This document shows, piece by piece, positions 58,701 through 64,000 of a stretch of DNA of 64,000 nt; the first letter of the stretch is position 1; each line of letters starts with the position of its first letter. The notes under the pieces are model-generated. The model did no database searches and was not told where the DNA came from. It saw only the letters and a list, made by a program, of their open reading frames with translations. A program made the position numbers and the translations under genes. Origin of the DNA: Rhyzopertha dominica (taxonomy: Eukaryota; Arthropoda; Insecta; Coleoptera; Bostrichidae); assembly GCA_025024175.1 (NCBI GenBank), contig QCXZ01000042.1, forward strand, positions 11,425,501 to 11,489,500, written 5' to 3'.

Positions 58701-61700
58701 AAGAGCGCCGTTGCAATGGCTGCTGCAATTACGATGAGTAATGACTGTATTGCGTTACAGTTGCGACAGTTCTAATGGGATTGTTTGCCACTGCCTTCAT
58801 CGCGGTTTTGAAAGCAATGGTGATGAAATGGTTTGATGACGATACTCAAACCAAAATCAGCTCTTAGATTTTTTGGTTCTTTAGTAATAAGAATTCAGCC
58901 GAATCAAATTTTTGTCTCAAATCTACTGACTCAGAAATTGCATTATAGAAAATATTGCTTGTCATGTCAAACTTGCTCAGCGTTTCATATTTTTACGTTT
59001 TACTATACTTTTACTGTACATCTTATCATTTATTTCATATTTACTTGTCGCATATCTTGATTACTCCCTATTTTGTCCATAAAACAAGAAAAAGGAACCT
59101 CTCCACACGTTCACAAGAGCAAAAATACCTACTGTAAAGCACTCGCTAATACAATATCGTATTTTTTTTATTTCATTTGCCATAGTTTTTCGTTGGTGAA
59201 GGAGATGTTCTCTACAATTCACCTTCACCGGGAGGGTGACCAAAGTACAAAAAAATGATGAGAGAAGTGACGAAAAGTGACAAAGGTATTTTGCAAAGTA
59301 CTCACAAAGCCAGAAACAAGAAAATCGAAAATCGATTTTAACCCCAAGGCTATACTAGAGTGTATACCACCTATATAAACTGGACGAGAAAAGAGTTTCG
59401 TAGTTAAAAACAAAATTACATAAAGAAATTGCAAACTGTTTTAAATAATATGATTTATGTTTAAAAAGTATACTTATAACGGAAGACTAAACATGATATA
59501 GAAAATAGTAGCTGTGTTTAATAATTTAAAAACTCTTGTTTCAATGGTTGTGATAATAGGTATCTTTAACTATCTGTAAAACAGGAAATTAAGAATGGTT
59601 AATCTACATTTGCAAGAGTGTGAAGTAAAGAAAAGTATTTAATACTGTTCACTTTCTTAAAAATTCGAAAAAAGTAGCAACGAGGTAAGGAAAGAACCTT
59701 TCATAAAAAAATTGGTAAATAAAGTAGAAACTTCTTTTGGCACAACTAAAATGATAAATAAAATATTTCGTCTATATTATTAAGGAAATATCAGAGAAAA
59801 ATAAATACGAAAACATGAATTTCATATATCGCCTTTTCACAAACTTTTTTTTTAAAGTTTACGTTATGTTATCTATATACAGTATTTTACAGTCTACAGT
59901 GCGTATCACTTAAGTGAAAAATTAAAAAAAAAATCAAATTAAAGTTGCACCAAATAATACCCTCTATGCTATAAAATGATTTTCGATTATTATAATTTCT
60001 TTGACGTTACAAATTATATTTTTAAATGAAACATCGCTGCCGTGTATCTTTGCAGTTTTTCAACTTTGAAATTTTTGACGTTTGCAGTGGACTGGAAAAA
60101 GCCAAGTGTCTCCAAAAATAAAAAAAAAACAGACAGATGAGGTTTTTACGCCTATAAATAATGAATGAAAAATCTTCGATCAGGTTTCCTAACAAATGAT
60201 CATGAATAGGTAACTGAATTCTTATGCGTGGAATGGTAGCTTTTGTATTTCTACATCACTATTTAACCAATGAAATGATCTTTTTATTAGTATATGTTGG
60301 TGGTATGTATTAGCAGTTTTTAAAAAAATTTGGAAAAAACTGAACTGTTCATGTTTTTTTTTGCGAATATCAGGTAAGCATGTCTTACGATTGCTAATTG
60401 TTTATTTGTATTTGTTTTTCTTTACCAAAACTGTTTTGAAAAGGTGTGTTACAAGCACTATATTAAATAACAAAACCTTGTATAGGCACTTGCAAAATCC
60501 CTTGTACATGAAAGAACTCATGCATCTACACTTAATTTTTTAATGTTTCCCTTTATTTGCGTTAATCCAATACAAATACAAAACTGGCGTCTTTGCCTTA
60601 TACAATAGGGCCAAAACAGTAATATTTATATTTATATCAAATCACGAAAATTTCAGTTTTTTTCCGTTTCCAAAAACCTCTTACCTTTATCATCAAAAAG
60701 GTAATTTCAATAAGTTTTTAATGAAATAGAAAGAAATATACCGTTCCATTAAAAAAACAAGTTACCATTGATCTCTTTTATTTTTAGACAGCTTAGGCTT
60801 TTCTTAGCATATTGCAAAAGTAAAAATGAAATGTGAGTTTATTGCGACAGGAACCCTTATTTGTGACCAGGAAAAATTGTACATGGTGTTCCATCAAAAA
60901 ATTGTTAACGCGCAGAAAAATGGGACATCTTGTTAAGGGCAAATATTTTATAGTACCTACAGAGGCGATGAATAAAATAAATACTCTTATTGAGTATATC
61001 AAAATTTGTTATAATCATAGTTTTAAGTGAAGAAATTTATTATTCTATCGAGTTAAATATCTTAAGCAATAATAAGACAATTTAAGAAAACCTGGGCCTA
61101 TGGTGCATATAGCATAGTAATCTAACCTATTTAAGGACAATTTTTAGTTCATTTCTTGCTGATACTTTGTTATCATTTATCTGTAATAAAAGTTTTTAAA
61201 GCAACAGCGTTTTCTCTTTTGTAAATCAAATGCCAGCTGTCTGGTTTCATAAAATTAAATCGACTCACCTGAACCGGAACGTTCATATGATTAGGCGACC
61301 CCCTGACGTCCGAACTTCCCGGACTGGTGACGCCCGACGCCGCAGGCGACTTCTCCCCGTTCTGCATCGGCGACGCCAGCGTCCTGTTTGAACACAAATC
61401 CTCGGCGGAACAGCTCAGTCCCGAGGTCGACATGTGCGAGCCAACCTGGTGCTCACCCGGAGACGCCTCCGTGAAGCTCATGTTCTGCTCCGAGACGCTG
61501 TTTTCGTCGTCGTCATCGTCGTCGTCGTCCATGAAGTCATTTTCCGACTTCCCATCTTTGTCCCCGTCGCCGAACTTCATCCCGAGGGGCAGGCAGCCCG
61601 GACCGAGGGGCGACAGCCCCGGAACTTGAAAGTTCTGGTTGAGGAAGGGGTTCATCGAGTTGTGGAGCGATGGGAAACCGCCCGGGGAGGGGAAGTCCTT

Positions 61701-63976
61701 GACTTCGGCGGCTTGGATCTGTTCTGGGGTTAGGTCTGTTGGTTCTCCCGTGTGGAGACGGATATGTTGTTGGAGGACGAGAGCGTTGGTGAATTTCTTG
61801 TGGCAGACTGGACATTGGTGGAGGACGCGCATCGGGGGCTTCGCTCTGTGGACGCCCATGTGAGTCTTGAGATTTCCTTTGGTTGTGAACGCTCTTCCGC
61901 AGATTTTGCACTTGAAGGGTCTTTCTCCCGTGTGGGTGCGGTAATGCATCTGCAAAGCGCTCTTGCAGGACAAGACTCGATGACAGATGACGCACTGGTT
62001 CGGATCGGACAGTTTGTGTTCTATATTGTCTACCAATTGTTGTAATTTGCTAGTTTCCGAAGTCTTCGTGACTTCTATCAAGCTCTCCCAAGAATTATCG
62101 TTACTTCCTGGCCTGGGCAATAAATTCGTGTAAATCGCGGGGTCTTTAGCTGGATCCGCGACTGGAGTAGAAGGAAAAGGACCTAGACTCCCAGAGGACG
62201 CGCTGCTTTGAGGCGAGGACGCGTGTCCAAAGGGGAAGTTCGCGGGTAATCTTTGCCCTGTTGATATGCTTAAAGGCGCAGTCACGGAGCTGCTCTTATT
62301 GGACAGATTCTCGGGTTCGTCTTGAACGTTCTCCGGCTGATCCGGACTTCTTTGATTTAAACCCTCTTCGTTGCTGTATTTACTGTCTAAACTGCAATCA
62401 TCGTAAGGAGCTGGTGAAGGAAACCTTTCCGGCTCCTGTTCTGGTTCTTCTAGCTCTTGTTTCGGCGTGAGCTCCGAGGTTCTCGTTTCCTCGCTGGCTT
62501 GCTCTCGCCTCTCATCAGGCGCTTCTGATTTCAATGGAACCATCGTCGGTGTTGGAGATCTAGGCGGCTTGCTCAAGTTTTCCGGGACTTCCTGCTCTTC
62601 TCTCTTCATGAACAGCGGATGAGGCGGGAATAATCTCGAGGGTGGTTCTGGGGGTCGATGGGGCGAAGGTTGAAGTCGAGTTCCTAGCAATTCGTGCGGT
62701 GGAACCGGTGGCCTATACAAAGGTAAGCTCGTCGGAGGGAAGGGATGCGCCCCGGGGAATCCCAGGTGCGGTGGCCCTCCAGGCGACAAAGACGGCTGTT
62801 GACCCAGTTGGGCCAGCAGCGGCGGGTGGTATTTATCCAGATGCTCCGGCACTGGATTGGGGTTCATCTTGATATGCGGGAATTTCGCGCTATGTCTTTG
62901 GAAATGCACTTTCAGGTTTCCTTTAGTGGTGAACCTGCTACCACACACATTGCACTTATACGGTCTTTCCCCGGTATGGGAACGGATATGTATCTGTAAA
63001 GCGGAATCGGAACCGAACACTTTCCCGCAGTACCTGCAGCGGTGCTTGAAGAACGGCTCGTTCCGTCCCTTCGAGTCGTACGGCGACATGGAGCCCTTGT
63101 TCTTGCGGAATGCCAACTCGTCCGCCAGATTGGTGGCTAAGAGTCCCTGGCTGGCGTTATCCAACACTTCCTGCGCTCGTCTCTGCAGCATCTCCAGCGT
63201 GTTGGGCTCGTCCAGCGAAGGGGGTGGATCATTCGCGTGCGTGATGATCGTAGAAGCCAGCGAGGATGATATCGAGCACAGCGGTGGCTGGATTTGAGGT
63301 GGCAGAGAAGTGGGGACCGTCACCTCCGTTGGAACTGGTGCTGTTTCCATCGGTGGTGGAGGAGGGGTGGCAGCTTTAGGCGTCGGCTCCCTGGAATGGA
63401 CTGGGGGTGGAGAAGGCTCGGTTCGTTCCGGCTCTGCTTCTGGCGGTGGCGAAGTCGGGCTGCTGGCCTTCGACCGATTGATGGACAGCTGCTGCTGCAG
63501 CTGGTTGATCAGCTGCAGCTGCAATACCTGCTGGTGTTGAAGCGTGAACAGCGTGGACTGAAGAACCGCGAGTTCTTGCAGGGCAGCCTCGTTGTCCGTG
63601 TTGTTAGCCATGGCGGTGGCCGCGAACTGCGCCACGGCCACCTTTGTGTTCTGAAGCGCCTCCAGAGTGACGTGGCCGGGTGCGGCCGGAATCGGGAACG
63701 GAAACCCCAAGCTGGTGGAGCCCTCTTCTACGCTGTTGTTGTTCGCCGCGTCCTGCCGATGCCTCCTCATCCTCTCGAGCCTCTTTCCGCCGTTCTCGTC
63801 GTCCTCCTCGTCGTCTTCGGAGACGACCATGTCCTCGGGGTCCGAGTGCGCCGGATCGTCGTGCTTCTCAGCTTTCCTCGCGCACTCTGCTTTGTGCGTC
63901 ATGTACTCCTGCGGGTCGGTGAACTGCTCCTGGCACCTCTTGCACATCAGTACCTCTTCTGGCGGCGAGCTTTCCC
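43460..63976 (-). CDS. sal: spalt (Sal/SALL family multi-zinc-finger transcription factor), 5' end outside the window
   Basis: Gene-level entry. Seven coding exons on the - strand: 63976-61269, 56770-56491, 56401-56268, 51558-51348, 48784-48633, 45209-45036 and 43714-43460 (with stop). All junctions are GT...AG and phases agree throughout (2,0 / 0,1 / 1,0 / 0,1 / 1,0 / 0,0 / 0). The total is 3,914 nt, about 1,303 residues; fly Spalt major is of similar size. Layout: C2HC finger near the N-terminus, Gln-rich dimerisation segment, finger pair, finger triplet, then two further pairs split by introns. This is the full Spalt architecture. Spalt proteins are nuclear repressors that bind AT-rich DNA and pattern appendages, trachea, sensory organs and photoreceptors. 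The initiating exon, usually carrying MSRRKQ-type text, must lie beyond 64 kb. Whether this is the only spalt copy, as opposed to the salm/salr pair of flies, cannot be judged here. Confidence 0.97.
43743..44384 (+). mobile_element. Tc1/mariner-type transposon with ~30 bp TIRs and a transposase C-terminus, inside the last sal intron
   Basis: The left end AAGTTTGTCTATATTTGGAA (43743) and the right end, reversed, AAGTTTGTCTATAATATTTG (44384) are terminal inverted repeats continuing through GAAGAATTTTAYGG. TA flanks both sides (43741-43742 and 44385-44386). The + strand from about 43869 reads [33 protein letters not shown] and on to a stop at 44174. The NPIExxWxxxK text is the third DDE block of Tc1/mariner transposases. 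The N-terminal two thirds are deleted. It is opposite in orientation to sal. Confidence 0.85.
45036..45209 (-). CDS. sal: spalt exon completing the last finger
   Basis: Acceptor TGCTTTAG|GTACAT at 45210/45209; donor CAGCAAAAG|GTAAAT at 45036/45035. It begins [20 protein letters not shown], giving the two His of the last C2H2 finger and the Spalt-typical Arg-rich continuation. [20 protein letters not shown] and [16 protein letters not shown] follow. Both ends are phase 0 (174 nt). Confidence 0.96.
46058..46676 (+). mobile_element. Internally deleted mariner-like element with terminal inverted repeats
   Basis: CGAGGGTCATGCCATAATTC at 46058 is matched by the reverse complement of the right end (CGAGGATCATGTCAAAATTC at 46676). 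TA dinucleotides border both sides, as expected for mariner target duplication. Inside, near 46218-46290, the + strand reads MEHVTVAD then [20 protein letters not shown]. This resembles the N-terminus of mariner transposases (VEVRAYIKxRxLLGxSxxEIHxxL). At 619 bp it is about half of an autonomous copy. Confidence 0.7.
46861..47855 (-). mobile_element. P-element-like (THAP) DNA transposon relic
   Basis: The - strand frame 47736-47401 contains a THAP zinc domain: [40 protein letters not shown] and FFCCEDHL. The THAP form is Cys-x2-4-Cys...Cys-x2-His; here the second Cys position reads Tyr. The flanks are inverted: CCGCCAAAAC and CGTGACGTCAGGTGTC at 46864-46905 against GACACTTGACGTCACGA and GTTTTGGCGG at 47805-47853. 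THAP plus inverted repeats is the make-up of P/THAP9-type transposons. The catalytic part is missing. Confidence 0.7.
48633..48784 (-). CDS. sal: spalt exon with the C-terminal finger pair
   Basis: Acceptor GTTTGCAG|GCTTGCAG at 48785/48784; donor AACCTGAAG|GTAGGC at 48633/48632. A second AG eight bases downstream would bring a stop into frame, so 48784 is chosen. It gives [35 protein letters not shown] and [16 protein letters not shown]. The second finger is cut after GNLK and completed by VHMGTH in the next exon. Enters in phase 1, exits in phase 0. Confidence 0.96.
50264..50440 (+). repeat. Two-copy tandem repeat, period 104 bp
   Basis: GGTCATTTTGTGAAAATGCC at 50264 recurs as GGTCATTTTGTGAAAATCAG at 50368. 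It is followed in both copies by GTAAGTCACCTAGCGGCGGC / GTACGTCATCTAGCGATGGC and, later, TCTGTAAGTACAG / TCGGTAAGTATAG. The units are diverged, so the duplication is not recent. Confidence 0.75.
50657..51039 (+). mobile_element. Short pogo-like transposon with psq-type HTH remnant
   Basis: Terminal inverted repeats: AGGGGTAAGACGGGGTA at 50657-50673 and TACCCCGTCTTACCCCT at 51022-51038. The + strand from 50790 reads [19 protein letters not shown], then [35 protein letters not shown]. This is the pipsqueak-type helix-turn-helix at the N-terminus of pogo/Tigger transposases (usual form YKRKTxRGSWSEExMKxAV...AAKxFxVPxTTLxxR). The catalytic region is deleted, so it is a non-autonomous internal-deletion derivative. 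Confidence 0.8.
51348..51558 (-). CDS. sal: spalt exon completing a finger, with Pro-rich tail
   Basis: Acceptor TCTTTTTTGCAG|GGCAAC at 51559/51558; donor GCCGCCCA|GTAAGT at 51348/51347. It begins with [20 protein letters not shown], which supplies both His of the preceding finger and the HKIRDM text characteristic of Spalt. A run of nine Pro and a PREPEPEP stretch follow. Enters in phase 0, exits in phase 1 (211 nt). Confidence 0.96.
51900..53160 (-). mobile_element. Penelope-like element, 5'-truncated, with RT C-terminus, GIY-YIG and hammerhead-like tail
   Basis: On the - strand, 53150-52866 carries the RT core ([20 protein letters not shown] and [15 protein letters not shown]). After one stop the frame continues as [16 protein letters not shown], ...[20 protein letters not shown]. 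The frame at 52637-52167 then contains the GIY-YIG nuclease ([20 protein letters not shown]) and the typical C-terminus. RT plus GIY-YIG defines the family. The N-terminal RT part is missing beyond 53160, the usual 5' truncation. The 3' tail at 51915-51965 has the hairpin motif shared with 13.1 kb. It is the best-preserved retroelement here, probably inactive. Confidence 0.88.
51915..51965 (-). ncRNA. Hammerhead-ribozyme-like hairpin at a Penelope-like element 3' tail
   Basis: The - strand reads CTTTGACAAA, stem-loop GATTACAGGTGTAATC (6-bp stem GATTAC/GTAATC), then GAAGCGTCAGA. Penelope-like elements are known to carry minimal hammerhead ribozymes of the form CUGANGA-stem II-GAAA-CGUC. Here the first box is UUGACAA, with the C and G core positions changed, and GAAA is GAAG, so cleavage activity is doubtful. 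The copy at 13.1 kb keeps GAAACGTC. Confidence 0.4.
53951..54020 (+). repeat. tRNA-derived sequence (SINE head or tRNA pseudogene)
   Basis: About 70 bp follow the tRNA layout. A D-arm-like CCTCAGTCGTTCAGGGCATT stands in A-box position. A central segment of about 25 nt follows (GTTTGGCTCTGTATCGAAAG). GGTTCTAGGTTAGAGTC stands in B-box position (consensus GGTTCGAATCC-like, here GGTTAGAGTC). Substitutions in the T-loop and the lack of a clean acceptor stem argue against a working tRNA. A tRNA-derived SINE 5' part is most likely. Confidence 0.45.
54380..54790. promoter_or_regulatory. GC-richer island in a sal intron, candidate enhancer
   Basis: This is a GC-richer stretch without repeat signatures. 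It includes CGAATTAACCGTTGG near 54536, CTGATTAAGAATC near 54598 and an imperfect palindrome, AAATGGCCACGGCCATTG, at 54674-54691. A 113-codon open frame (54640-54981, +) lacks recognisable protein text. Its position inside the 4.7 kb intron suggests a regulatory block. Confidence 0.35.
55265..55916. repeat. Two diverged direct copies of a purine-rich repeat
   Basis: Copy 1 at about 55280-55440 and copy 2 at about 55735-55916 share the order ATAAACGA...CTTCAGG/TTTCAGG...GAGGAAAAATCATTG / GAGAAGAAATCATTG...GCACAGAAAGGAGG / GAACAGAAAGAAGG...AAGAAGCCA / AAGAAACCA. They are about 460 bp apart. They may be relics of a repeated mobile-element coding region. No family is assigned. Confidence 0.5.
56268..56401 (-). 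CDS. sal: spalt exon with finger of the fourth group and half of its partner
   Basis: Acceptor TTTCTTCGCAG|TCCGT at 56402/56401; donor TCTACAAAG|GTAAGC at 56268/56267. It completes the phase-1 codon to give [35 protein letters not shown] and [10 protein letters not shown]. The last finger is cut after FSTK and completed by the next exon ([10 protein letters not shown]). The sequence [41 protein letters not shown] is a Spalt signature. Confidence 0.96.
56491..56770 (-). CDS. sal: spalt Ser/Pro-rich linker exon
   Basis: Acceptor CATTTTGTAG|CTTCC at 56771/56770; donor CCTTCAG|GTAAGA at 56491/56490. It enters in phase 0 and exits in phase 1 (280 nt). The text is a low-complexity Ser/Pro/Thr linker with [20 protein letters not shown] and a conserved-looking end, [11 protein letters not shown], which in fly Spalt also precedes the next finger pair. 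It contains no fingers. Continuity of frame with both neighbours supports it. Confidence 0.92.
57240..57395 (+). mobile_element. LINE reverse-transcriptase fragment in a sal intron
   Basis: The + strand reads [20 protein letters not shown] followed by TNDV (usual form SGVPQGSHLGPLLFLIFINDL), the Jockey-type RT motif. Only about 50 codons remain. It is opposite in orientation to sal. Confidence 0.7.
58500..58820. promoter_or_regulatory. GC-richer island in a sal intron, candidate enhancer
   Basis: A compact block with higher GC, free of repeats and stops-insensitive. Motifs include GGCTAATCGTACGAGATTAA (58535-58554; a bicoid/orthodenticle-like TAATC and GATTA pair), CAATTACGATGAGTAATGAC near 58726, and ATAATGGGGGCC near 58664. 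Spalt genes are known to carry large intronic and flanking enhancers. No function has been shown here. Confidence 0.35.
61269..63976 (-). CDS. sal: spalt large exon: N-terminal C2HC finger, Q-rich region, finger pair and finger triplet
   Basis: Acceptor (on -) CTTGTTCGCAG|GGGAAAG at 63977/63976; donor GGTTCAG|GTGAGT at 61269/61268. The frame is open a little upstream of the acceptor, but no ATG is there. The C2HC finger is [23 protein letters not shown], residues about 12-33. The Gln-rich segment ([19 protein letters not shown]) is near 145-165. The finger pair [20 protein letters not shown] ... [20 protein letters not shown] is near 310-362, followed by the Spalt-typical [30 protein letters not shown] motifs follow. 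The triplet at about 662-743 has the third finger [21 protein letters not shown] run of eight Asp comes near 825. The exon ends in phase 0 after PNHMNVPVQ. Confidence 0.97.
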
Positions 63977-64000
63977 CTGCGAACAAGATATGCAGATGAG

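Larger units (their letters stand above)
56771..61268 (-). other. sal intron (large exon to Ser/Pro-rich exon)
   Basis: It contains a LINE RT relic (57240-57390) and a GC-richer island at 58.5-58.8 kb. The rest is AT-rich, with nothing recognisable. The open frame at 58182-58481 (+) has no family signature. Confidence 0.7.

Noticed and set aside
63977..63986. Start of spalt at 63986
   Set aside because: There is no ATG here, only TTG, and a splice acceptor (TTCGCAG) lies at 63977. The real start is in an upstream exon outside the window.
61327..63999. Numerous + strand frames over the spalt large exon
   Set aside because: All are shadows of the - strand spalt coding sequence, which has the conserved fingers and correct splice sites.

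Overview
This is AT-rich eukaryotic, evidently insect, DNA. A perfect (TCAGG)n tract near the left end, which is the beetle-type telomere motif, and the mix of mariner/Tc1, Penelope-like, P/THAP and pogo transposon relics point to a beetle (Coleoptera); I cannot name the species. Both protein-coding loci are conserved developmental zinc-finger transcription factors. They lie tail to tail: tramtrack (ttk) on the + strand at about 23-38 kb, and spalt (sal) on the - strand from 43.46 kb to beyond the right edge of the window.

Left third (1-22.5 kb): no convincing host coding gene. It holds decayed transposable elements (mariner/Tc1 transposase pieces, Jockey-type and endonuclease/RT-type LINE pieces, Penelope-like element pieces), the telomere-like tract, and several islands of higher GC and CpG with homeodomain-type TAATTA/CAATTA sites. 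The islands look like conserved non-coding or regulatory DNA upstream of ttk.

ttk (about 22.56-38 kb): a CpG-rich island at 22.56-24.37 kb probably holds the promoter and a 5' leader exon. One exon (26532-27433) encodes the BTB domain and an AT-hook and ends in phase 1. Two downstream C2H2 modules join it in exactly matching phase: a p88-type terminal exon (31386-31915) and a third module split over two exons (36165-36590 and 37217-37497). The exon carrying the p69-type fingers (29255-29855) is phase-incompatible with the BTB donor at its best acceptor. That acceptor sits 4 bases before an ATG, which suggests a separate BTB-less product or an unseen linking exon.

sal (43.46-64 kb, - strand): seven coding exons can be joined with canonical GT/AG sites and consistent phases, giving about 1,303 residues. 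The missing start exon lies beyond 64 kb. The encoded protein has the full Spalt layout: N-terminal C2HC finger, glutamine-rich segment, finger pair, finger triplet and two more C-terminal pairs. The sal introns contain at least five DNA-transposon or retroelement remnants with recognisable ends, plus GC-richer islands that are enhancer candidates.

In flies, Tramtrack is a BTB repressor of neural and photoreceptor fates and Spalt is a repressor used in wing, tracheal, sensory-organ and photoreceptor patterning. They are not known to form one pathway, so the neighbourhood is best read as two large regulatory loci side by side. All exon joins are predictions from sequence; no transcript data were available.
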